Shown: one piece after another, positions 1 to 5,209 of the stretch | How the letters are laid out: each line of letters opens with the position of its first letter | Numbering within the stretch: position 1 is the first letter of the stretch | From: Gammaproteobacteria bacterium | GTDB lineage: Bacteria; Pseudomonadota; Gammaproteobacteria; Tenderiales; Tenderiaceae | NCBI GenBank assembly: GCA_024276775.1 | Contig: JAJRWO010000211.1 | Span: forward strand, 1-5,209 | Reading direction: 5' to 3' | Length of the DNA stretch: 5,209 bases | Made by a program: the position numbers and the translations under genes | Notes under the pieces: generated by a model | The model's database searches: none | Told to the model about the DNA's origin: nothing | Seen by the model: the letters and a program-made list of their open reading frames with translations, nothing else

Positions 1-585
1 CAACAAACCGCCTAGTTGATCCTTGGATTGCAAGTCCCGCAAATTGGCAGTATTGGGTGATGAGATGTTGATGGTGACATAACTTGCGTATGAATAAACT
101 TTTTTCAAACAAATCAAATAATCATCAGCGGCATTTTCAATAGCTGTATCAAAATTTTTACCAATATTGATACCGATAATCCCTTTGAAATTAGATTTTT
201 TAACTTGCTCAACCAAATGATCAACACCGAGGTTATTAAACCCCATCCGATTAATAATGGCCTCCGCTTCGGGTAATCGAAATAATCTAGGTCGAGGATT
301 ACCCGATTGTGGCCTCGGTGTTACAGTGCCTATTTCTATCGCACCAAAGCCAAGCGCCGCCAGTGCGTCGATATAATCACCATTTTTATCAAGACCTGCG
401 GCCAAGCCAACCCGCGATGGAAACTTAAGCCCCATCACACTGCTTGACTTTGGCGACGCTGTAACAGGCTGACCAAGCAGTCCTGTCTTACAGGCAACAT
501 CCAGCATTTTCAAGGTGATTGTATGTGCTGTTTCAGGGTCGAGACAAAATATAAGTGGCCTAAAAAAAGAATAAAGACCGAACAT
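1..585 (-). CDS. pyrD: Dihydroorotate dehydrogenase (quinone), class 2, N-terminal 195 residues; runs off the left edge
   Basis: This enzyme oxidises dihydroorotate to orotate, the fourth step of de novo pyrimidine synthesis, passing electrons through FMN to membrane quinone. The frame from the ATG at 585 is open to base 1, so the last part of the protein (the family is about 335-350 residues) is missing. The translation closely follows E. coli PyrD: an N-terminal class 2 extension (MFGLYSFFRPLIFCLDPETA), which in the family forms the membrane-associating helices; GLAAGLDKNG at about 60-69; IEIGTVTPRPQSGNPRPRLF at 83-102; INRMGFNNLG at 111-120; GINIGKN at 138-144; and NISSPNT at 173-179. The second serine of NISSPNT matches the catalytic base serine of class 2 enzymes (class 1 uses cysteine). 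A GGAG lies 11 bases before the ATG. cysC ends 41 bases upstream with no terminator between, so co-transcription is likely. No frame damage is seen. Confidence 0.96.
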   Translation of the reverse strand, partial: MFGLYSFFRPLIFCLDPETAHTITLKMLDVACKTGLLGQPVTASPKSSSVMGLKFPSRVGLAAGLDKNGDYIDALAALGFGAIEIGTVTPRPQSGNPRPRLFRLPEAEAIINRMGFNNLGVDHLVEQVKKSNFKGIIGINIGKNFDTAIENAADDYLICLKKVYSYASYVTINISSPNTANLRDLQSKDQLGGLL

Positions 586-596
586 CAGTTATATTG

Positions 597-600
597 CTCC
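597..600 (-). promoter_or_regulatory. Probable ribosome binding site of pyrD
   Basis: On the minus strand GGAG is followed by 11 bases and then the ATG at 585. The spacing is slightly long, but it is the only Shine-Dalgarno-like stretch nearby. It supports this ATG, which also gives the expected class 2 N-terminus. Confidence 0.5.
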
Positions 601-626
601 GGTTTAAAGGCAGGCACCGATAAGGA

Positions 627-1241
627 TTAATTAATTGAAATAATATTACGTTTAACCAGGGCATTAATAACCTGTTCAACACTTTCTTCAATACTTTGCG
701 CAGCGGTATCAACGGTAATTTCTGGCTTTAGAGGCTCTTCATAGGTTGAATGAATACCGGTAAAATCTGCAATCTCACCAGCGCGGGCCTTTTTATACAA
801 ACCTTTAACATCACGCTCTTCACAAACATTCAGATCGCACTTGCAATAAATTTCAATAAAGTCACCTTCATCAAGCAACTCACGGACAGTACTACGGTCA
901 GAACGAAACGGTGAAATAAAGGCCGTCAGTGTCAATACACCACTCTCTGTAAACAGTTTTGCTACTTCGCCAATACGACGAATATTTTCACTGCGATCCG
1001 TATCAGAGAAGCTCAGATCCTTGCACAAACCATGACGAATGTTGTCACCATCCAGCACATAGGTGCGACAACCAAGTTTGAATAGACGGTCTTCAACGGC
1101 ATGAGCAAGACTGGATTTTCCCGCACCAGAAAGCCCCGTGAACCAAAGTACGGCGCTTTTATGTGAATTCATTTTTTCACGGTCGGCGCGAGAAACTGTT
1201 GCGGTGTGCCAGGTAATGTCCTCAGAAACTGTCATCTTCAT
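627..1241 (-). CDS. cysC: Adenylylsulfate (APS) kinase
   Basis: CysC phosphorylates adenosine 5'-phosphosulfate with ATP to give PAPS, the second step of sulfate activation in the cytoplasm. The 204-residue protein matches the family length (E. coli CysC is about 201). It is a stand-alone kinase, not fused to CysN or ATP sulfurylase. Visible motifs are the P-loop GLSGAGKSS at 36-44; DGDNIRHGL at 64-72; the ENIRR/GEVAKLF helix at 85-97; TAFISPFRSDR at 107-116, with Ser110 at the position phosphorylated in E. coli CysC; and KGLYKKARAG at 146-155 in the substrate lid. The C-terminus has the usual PEITVDT and ESVEQVI segment. Two starts are possible: the ATG at 1241 and one two codons later at 1235. 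The AGGA at 1248-1245 sits 3 bases from the first and 9 from the second, so the second (202 residues) may be the true start. The permease gene ends 159 bases upstream; pyrD follows after 41 bases. Confidence 0.96.
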   Translation of the reverse strand: MKMTVSEDITWHTATVSRADREKMNSHKSAVLWFTGLSGAGKSSLAHAVEDRLFKLGCRTYVLDGDNIRHGLCKDLSFSDTDRSENIRRIGEVAKLFTESGVLTLTAFISPFRSDRSTVRELLDEGDFIEIYCKCDLNVCEERDVKGLYKKARAGEIADFTGIHSTYEEPLKPEITVDTAAQSIEESVEQVINALVKRNIISIN

Positions 1242-1244
1242 GAA

Positions 1245-1248
1245 TCCT
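1245..1248 (-). promoter_or_regulatory. Ribosome binding site of cysC (bears on which ATG is used)
   Basis: AGGA on the minus strand is 3 bases from the ATG at 1241 and 9 bases from the in-frame ATG at 1235. The second spacing is the more usual one. The difference is two residues and does not touch any motif. Confidence 0.5.
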
Positions 1249-1280
1249 ATTTATAACCATTCGATGATTAAACCTAAAAA

Positions 1281-1309
1281 ATCAAATGCGCCAATCAACG
1301 CTATATCAA
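1281..1309 (-). promoter_or_regulatory. Possible sigma-70-type promoter for cysC
   Basis: On the minus strand TTGATA (1309-1304, five of six matches to TTGACA) is followed by a 17-base spacer and TTTGAT (1286-1281, four of six to TATAAT). It would give a leader of roughly 30-35 bases before cysC. The 159-base gap after the permease gene leaves room for it. A second -10-like hexamer, TAAAAT (1321-1316), has no good -35 partner. This rests on pattern matching only; AT-rich gaps produce such matches by chance. Confidence 0.3.
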
Positions 1310-1400
1310 AGCCCTATTTTACACTACTTTGAAACTTAACCGGATAAAGCCGCCACCTGGCCCCTACAAACGCTCACACTGACAGGTTTTAGGTGTCAGA

Positions 1401-3173
1401 CTAAAATGGCCAAACGATCGGCACAATGATTAAACTGATACAGCCTACCAGGATTGTCAATGGCAACCCCATACGTACAAAATCGATAAAATGATATCCA
1501 CCAGGACCAAACACCATCAGATTGGTCTGGTAACCGATGGGTGTCGCAAAACTTGTCGATGCTGCCAACATCAGCGTAATCACAAACGGCGTATAACTGA
1601 CCCCCAAGGTTGCAGCCATTGATAATACAACAGGAAACATTAATACCGCAGCGGCATTATTGGTAATCATGGCCGTTAACAGAGCGGTGGCGAAATAAAC
1701 CGCCGCCAAGGCAATAATCGGCTCGCCATCACCGGCTAATGCAATGATCTGGTCAGCAAGATAGTCTGCCCCACCTGTCTGATACAACGCCTGACCCAGG
1801 CCAAATGATGCCGCAATCACAACTAGAACCTGCAAATCAACCGCCCGCCTGGCGTTGCTGCCCGTGAGGCAACGACTAATAATCATCAAACCCGCCGCAA
1901 CAAAGGCGGCTTTAAGCATGGAAACCATTCCGGTCGATACCAGTACAACCATTGTTAGGAGTATGGCTAGAGACAACAGTGCCTTATCATGGCGCGGTGG
2001 GCTACTGCCTTCGAGTTCACTGACGAGAAAAAAATCACGTGAATTTCGGTGTTGTTCAACAAAGGCCAGCGGCGCTTCCAACAACAGTGTGTCACCCGGT
2101 TGAAGGATAACTTCACCAATCTTCATCCTCAGTTGTTCACCATTTCTCGAGACGGCAATAATCACTGCGTTGTAATGCGATCTGAAATGACTTTCCTTAA
2201 CCGTTTTACTCAACACAGGACTGGTATCAGAGACCACTGCTTCAATAAAGCTACGATCAGGTCGCGGCGTGTTTATCTTGAAGACTTGATCAGATGCTGG
2301 TTTTAAACCTCTTATTCTCTGCAAGTCCACCACCGAATCAATCACACCGGCAAATACCAACCGATCATTTCCTTCAAGTTGTTCTTTGGGCGATACAGCG
2401 GGAAGAATGTTGCCATGACGTTCAATCTCAACTAAATACAAACCACTGAGTTGACGTAGGCCAGCTGCTTCGATGGATTTACCGTCAATACTACTGCCCG
2501 GTTCCACTAGCATCTCAACCGTGTATTGACGCACATCAGAAAACTGAGTGATGGCAGATTTACGTTCAGGCAACAGCCACTTGCTGACAATCAAAACATA
2601 AAAAAATACCAGTATCACACATGGAATACCGACCCATGCAAGTTCGAACATGGAAAGTCCTTCACCTCCTGACTCCTTAATTAGCAGGCCATTGACAATC
2701 AGGTTGGTGCTAGTACCAATCAACGTACAGGTGCCGCCAACAATGGCGGCATAACTGAGAGGCATTAATAACTTAGAGACTGAAAGCTGGTATTTTCTGG
2801 CCCAATCATTAATTGCAGGTATCAACATCGCCACAACGGGCGTGTTGTTTAAAAATGCACTCAAAGCGGCAACGGGGGCCATAACACGCAGTTGAGCATT
2901 GCTGACTGAACTTGGCCGTCCCAGCAAGGTATCGGTTATCCAATTGATAGCACCCGTTTCTCTAAGGCCGGCCGAAACAACAAATAACACAGCAACTGTC
3001 ACCATGCCTTCATTGGCCAGACCAGACAATGCCGCTTCAGGTGTCAATATCCCGAACACCAAAAGTAGCGTTAATCCACCCATCAAGACAATGTCAGCGG
3101 CCCAACGAGTCAACATCAGTGAGAGAAAACAAGTAGTGATCACTGCAATAGTGATCCATGCGTCTATATTCAT
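1401..3173 (-). CDS. SLC13/DASS-family permease with two TrkA_C (RCK_C) domains; probable sulfate or related anion transporter
   Basis: A 590-residue inner-membrane transporter. Hydrophobic helices fill about 5-200 and 395-588, with a soluble cytoplasmic insert between, as in SLC13 permeases with TrkA_C domains. The two membrane halves show the paired inverted-repeat signatures of the family: FLNNTPVVAML (107-117) with GTSTNLIV (153-160), and MITNNAAAVLMFPV (502-515) with ATPIGYQTNLMVFGPGGY (543-560). The insert holds two TrkA_C-like domains, about 215-290 (VEPGSSIDGKSIEAAGL, GNDRLVFAG) and 307-380 (KTVKESHFRSHYNAVIIAVS, LQPGDTLLLEA). Such domains are thought to bind small ligands and gate transport. 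Related proteins include the sulfate-linked SAC1/SLT group of algae. Sulfate as substrate is inferred from the adjacent cysC; dicarboxylate, molybdate or another anion is not excluded. The N-terminus MNIDAWITIAVI matches the family, so the ATG at 3173 is preferred, yet it has no visible Shine-Dalgarno sequence and lies 8 bases after the MCP terminator's T-tract. Confidence 0.88.
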   Translation of the reverse strand: MNIDAWITIAVITTCFLSLMLTRWAADIVLMGGLTLLLVFGILTPEAALSGLANEGMVTVAVLFVVSAGLRETGAINWITDTLLGRPSSVSNAQLRVMAPVAALSAFLNNTPVVAMLIPAINDWARKYQLSVSKLLMPLSYAAIVGGTCTLIGTSTNLIVNGLLIKESGGEGLSMFELAWVGIPCVILVFFYVLIVSKWLLPERKSAITQFSDVRQYTVEMLVEPGSSIDGKSIEAAGLRQLSGLYLVEIERHGNILPAVSPKEQLEGNDRLVFAGVIDSVVDLQRIRGLKPASDQVFKINTPRPDRSFIEAVVSDTSPVLSKTVKESHFRSHYNAVIIAVSRNGEQLRMKIGEVILQPGDTLLLEAPLAFVEQHRNSRDFFLVSELEGSSPPRHDKALLSLAILLTMVVLVSTGMVSMLKAAFVAAGLMIISRCLTGSNARRAVDLQVLVVIAASFGLGQALYQTGGADYLADQIIALAGDGEPIIALAAVYFATALLTAMITNNAAAVLMFPVVLSMAATLGVSYTPFVITLMLAASTSFATPIGYQTNLMVFGPGGYHFIDFVRMGLPLTILVGCISLIIVPIVWPF

Positions 3174-3181
3174 ATTTAAAT

Positions 3182-3205
3182 AAAAAAAGGCTGGTAAAAC
3201 CAGCC
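3182..3205 (-). terminator. Intrinsic terminator of the chemoreceptor gene
   Basis: Read on the minus strand, a perfect 7-bp stem GGCTGGT/ACCAGCC (3205-3199 and 3195-3189) with a three-base TTT loop is followed by seven T residues (3188-3182). It begins 27 bases after the MCP stop codon, the classic position for Rho-independent termination. It ends only 8 bases before the ATG of the next gene. Confidence 0.9.
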
Positions 3206-3213
3206 CTTTATTC

Positions 3214-3231
3214 TTTCACAGTTATGTGAAA
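3214..3231. repeat. 18-bp palindrome between the MCP stop and its terminator
   Basis: TTTCACA and TGTGAAA form perfect 7-base arms around a 4-base centre, starting one base past the MCP stop codon and about 40-60 bases upstream of the permease ATG. It could be a second hairpin at the MCP mRNA 3' end, or an operator for the permease gene. The arms are in the order TCACA-N4-TGTGA, the reverse of the CRP consensus, so it is not called a CRP site. No known regulator is recognised. Confidence 0.5.
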
Positions 3232-3232
3232 T

Positions 3233-5209
3233 TTAAAACTCTTCCCACTCGTTACCATCACTTTGAGGTACAGATCGTGTTCGCGATGCGACAGGGGCCA
3301 CCGATCTGCGCGCCGCCACAGATGGCGCTAACACGGCAGTCCGTCTTGGTGCTGGCACACTGCTCTGCTCCACAAGTGACTCATCAATGGTGAATTGCCC
3401 CACCAGCTGTTGCAAGCCTACCGATTGGTTTGCCATTGACTCGCTCGCTGCTGCCGCTTCTTCAACCAAGGCCGCATTTTGTTGAGTCACCGATTCAAGT
3501 TGCGTAATCGCTTTATTAATCTGGTCAATGCCCGTGGCCTGTTCCTGACCCGCTGCCGCAATTTCGGCAATGATATCACTCACTTTCTTCGATGCAACAA
3601 CGATTTCTTCCAGTGTAGTCCCTGACTCATCTACCAAGCGACTTCCTTCGTCGACCTTGCTAACACTATCCTTAATCAGGCCTTTAATCTCTTTCGCCGC
3701 TGCGGCGCTGCGCTGAGCCAAACTTCGCACCTCACCTGCCACAACAGCAAATCCCCGCCCTTGCTCACCCGCTCGGGCAGCCTCAACCGCCGCATTGAGT
3801 GCCAACAGGTTGGTCTGAAAGGCAATTTCGTCAATCACACTGATAATGTCTTCAATTTTTTTGCTGCTGGTATTAATTTCAGACATCGCTGTAATCGCTT
3901 TACTGACAACCTCCCCCCCTTTTTCGGCCTGCTGTCTAGCGCCACTCGCCAGTTGATTAGCCTGCCGGGCATTGTCAGCATTCTGTTTGACCACACTGGT
4001 CATTTCTTCCATGGTTGAGGCGGTTTCTTCGATGGAAGATGCCTGCTCCTCTGTACGCTGGCTTAGATCAGTATTACCTTGTGATATCTCACCAGCACCG
4101 CTGCTAATACTCCCGGCAGACTGAGAAATTTCTCCCACCATTGACTGCAATTTTGTCATTGAATCATTTAACGCATCACGCAAAACGGCAAATTCACCTT
4201 GATATTCACCTTCCATCACCAGCGTCAGGTCACCATCTGCCAAGCCTTGAATAACACGAGTTGATTCTCGAATAGGATCAACCACCGCCTGCATCATACT
4301 ATTTACCTGGTCACCCAGGCCCTTTATAAAGCCTGTATAGGTCGAAGTATCAATACGCTGCTCAAGGTCACCAGCAACAGCTGCATCAATCAGTTTCTCC
4401 ATCTGCTTTTCAGCATTTGCTTGCTCAGTCATGTCTTTCCACTCAACCATGTTACCCATCAGCTTTCCGTCAGAGCCTATAATGGCTGTAGCATTCACCT
4501 CAAAGACCAAATCCAGCAAACGAATTACCCCCCTCGCTGGAAGTCGATTGGCATCACCCAATAAACTACGCTGATGGGCAGGATTTTTATGAAATTGGTC
4601 GATATTGACGCCGACCAGATTGTTGGGATCCATCCCTGGGAATACGGTTCGCAGCTCGTTTGCGCGGTTATTTAACAAGGCAACGACTGCCTGATTGACG
4701 TAAGTAATATTCAGGTCGCTATCACATAACATCAGTGCCGTCTCAGCACCATCAACCGCTGATTTCAGACGCGCAACCTCAATTTCACTGGCGCGCAGCT
4801 CTGTGACATCAGACCATTCAAGGGTGTTACCCACATAAGCACCATTCAGGTCATGGATAGCACTAACACAAAGATGAAACTTCAATGATCCAACATTAAT
4901 ATCCGTTTCATAAGGCAAATTAGCCGGCGTTGCTAATAATTGTCTCTGATGGGCCGGATTTTTATGAAAAATATCAATATTGATACCCACCATATTGTCA
5001 GGATCAAAACCAGGAAACAGGCCTCTAAGTGCGTCTCCATGTTGACTCATCAGCTCATCAGTCGCATCATTAATGTAGGTAATAAAAAAATCACGATCAA
5101 TGGTCATCATAGCTGTTTGAGCACCATCAATCGCACGTTGCAGACGTGAAGCCTGTTCTTCTTTTTGACGTCTTTCTGTGACATCAAACCACTGCACGAC
5201 ATAACCGGC
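3233..5209 (-). CDS. Methyl-accepting chemotaxis protein with tandem PAS repeats, 3' part; 5' end beyond the right edge
   Basis: A chemoreceptor that would sense a signal through PAS domains and control CheA/CheW. The frame is open to the right edge, with 658 residues visible (numbered here from the codon at 5209). Residues 1-14 (GYVVQWFDVT) match the C-terminal end of the next two PAS domains, so another PAS lies outside and the in-frame GTG at 5197 is not a credible start. PAS repeats occupy about 22-139 and 147-263; HAMP-like segments about 271-305 and 310-356 (AGDLEQRID; LADGDLTLVMEGEYQGEF). The coiled-coil signalling domain follows to about 604, with the conserved tip IDEIAFQTNLLALNAA and GEQGRGFAVVAGEVR at 459-495. 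Candidate methylation Gln/Glu pairs flank the tip. A Pro/Ala/Ser/Arg-rich linker (about 610-653) leads to the C-terminal EWEEF, like the CheR/CheB docking tail NWETF of E. coli Tar and Tsr. No membrane segment is visible, suggesting a cytoplasmic receptor unless one lies upstream. The sensed ligand is unknown. Confidence 0.95.
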   Translation of the reverse strand, partial: AGYVVQWFDVTERRQKEEQASRLQRAIDGAQTAMMTIDRDFFITYINDATDELMSQHGDALRGLFPGFDPDNMVGINIDIFHKNPAHQRQLLATPANLPYETDINVGSLKFHLCVSAIHDLNGAYVGNTLEWSDVTELRASEIEVARLKSAVDGAETALMLCDSDLNITYVNQAVVALLNNRANELRTVFPGMDPNNLVGVNIDQFHKNPAHQRSLLGDANRLPARGVIRLLDLVFEVNATAIIGSDGKLMGNMVEWKDMTEQANAEKQMEKLIDAAVAGDLEQRIDTSTYTGFIKGLGDQVNSMMQAVVDPIRESTRVIQGLADGDLTLVMEGEYQGEFAVLRDALNDSMTKLQSMVGEISQSAGSISSGAGEISQGNTDLSQRTEEQASSIEETASTMEEMTSVVKQNADNARQANQLASGARQQAEKGGEVVSKAITAMSEINTSSKKIEDIISVIDEIAFQTNLLALNAAVEAARAGEQGRGFAVVAGEVRSLAQRSAAAAKEIKGLIKDSVSKVDEGSRLVDESGTTLEEIVVASKKVSDIIAEIAAAGQEQATGIDQINKAITQLESVTQQNAALVEEAAAASESMANQSVGLQQLVGQFTIDESLVEQSSVPAPRRTAVLAPSVAARRSVAPVASRTRSVPQSDGNEWEEF
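4421..5146 (-). repeat. Two tandem PAS-coding repeats, period 375 bp (125 codons)
   Basis: Within the MCP gene, 5146-4793 and 4771-4421 encode two PAS domains in register at a spacing of exactly 125 codons, about 45% identical when compared by eye. Both contain FPG-DP-N-VG-NID-FHKNPAHQR and end in GN-EW-D-TE. At DNA level the best-conserved stretch is 24 bases with one mismatch (4594-4571 against 4969-4946). The end of a third copy occupies 5209 to about 5168. Confidence 0.85.

Noticed and set aside
1379..1399. Hairpin CTGACA/TGTCAG just after the permease stop as a terminator
   Set aside because: The stem is only 6 bp with a 9-base loop, and no T-tract follows on the minus strand, so it is too weak to call.
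3214..3231. CRP-type binding site
   Set aside because: The half-sites are in the order TCACA-N4-TGTGA; the CRP consensus is TGTGA-N6-TCACA.
1138..5149. Plus-strand open frames at 1138-1332, 1855-2103, 2049-2306, 2899-3183, 3761-4018 and 4940-5149
   Set aside because: They lie opposite well-supported minus-strand genes (the first runs past the start of cysC into the gap), have no recognisable motifs and look like antisense shadows.
5195..5197. GTG as the start codon of the chemoreceptor
   Set aside because: The frame stays open to the window edge and the residues before it (AGYV) continue a PAS domain ending like those of the two following repeats, so the gene is cut by the edge.
4421..5209. 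Assigning FAD or haem as the PAS cofactor, with an Aer/AerC-like name
   Set aside because: No cofactor-specific residues could be identified with confidence, so the ligand is left open.
1..5209. Mobile elements, CRISPR arrays, tRNA/rRNA genes, frameshifted or novel defence-type genes
   Set aside because: None was seen. The window is almost filled by four intact or edge-cut genes of known families with short gaps.

Overview
All genes in this window lie on the minus strand, so they read from high to low coordinates. The protein content suggests a gammaproteobacterium of moderate GC content. The PyrD and CysC sequences are close to their Escherichia coli counterparts, and the chemoreceptor and the SLC13 permease carrying two TrkA_C domains are of types common in free-living aquatic gammaproteobacteria. 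Species or genus cannot be fixed from the sequence alone.

In transcription order the window holds four genes. (1) At 5209-3233 is the 3' part of a methyl-accepting chemotaxis protein (MCP) with tandem PAS repeats, HAMP-like segments, a full signalling hairpin and a C-terminal WEEF tail; its 5' end lies beyond the right edge. A strong intrinsic terminator follows at 3182-3205. (2) At 3173-1401 is a complete SLC13/DASS-type permease with two cytoplasmic TrkA_C (RCK_C) domains. (3) At 1241-627 is a complete APS kinase, cysC. (4) From 585 to the left edge is the first 195 codons of pyrD, the class 2 (quinone-linked) dihydroorotate dehydrogenase.

The permease and cysC make biological sense together: probable sulfate (or related anion) import, then phosphorylation of adenylyl sulfate to PAPS. 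pyrD follows cysC after only 41 bases and may be co-transcribed, although it belongs to pyrimidine synthesis. The MCP is separated from them by its terminator.

No mobile element, CRISPR array, RNA gene or clear new system was seen, and no gap between genes exceeds 300 bases. The points most worth checking are the crowded MCP/permease junction (palindrome, then terminator, then an ATG with no visible Shine-Dalgarno sequence), the 125-residue PAS repeat carrying an invariant FHKNPAHQR motif, and the possible sulfate unit of permease plus cysC.
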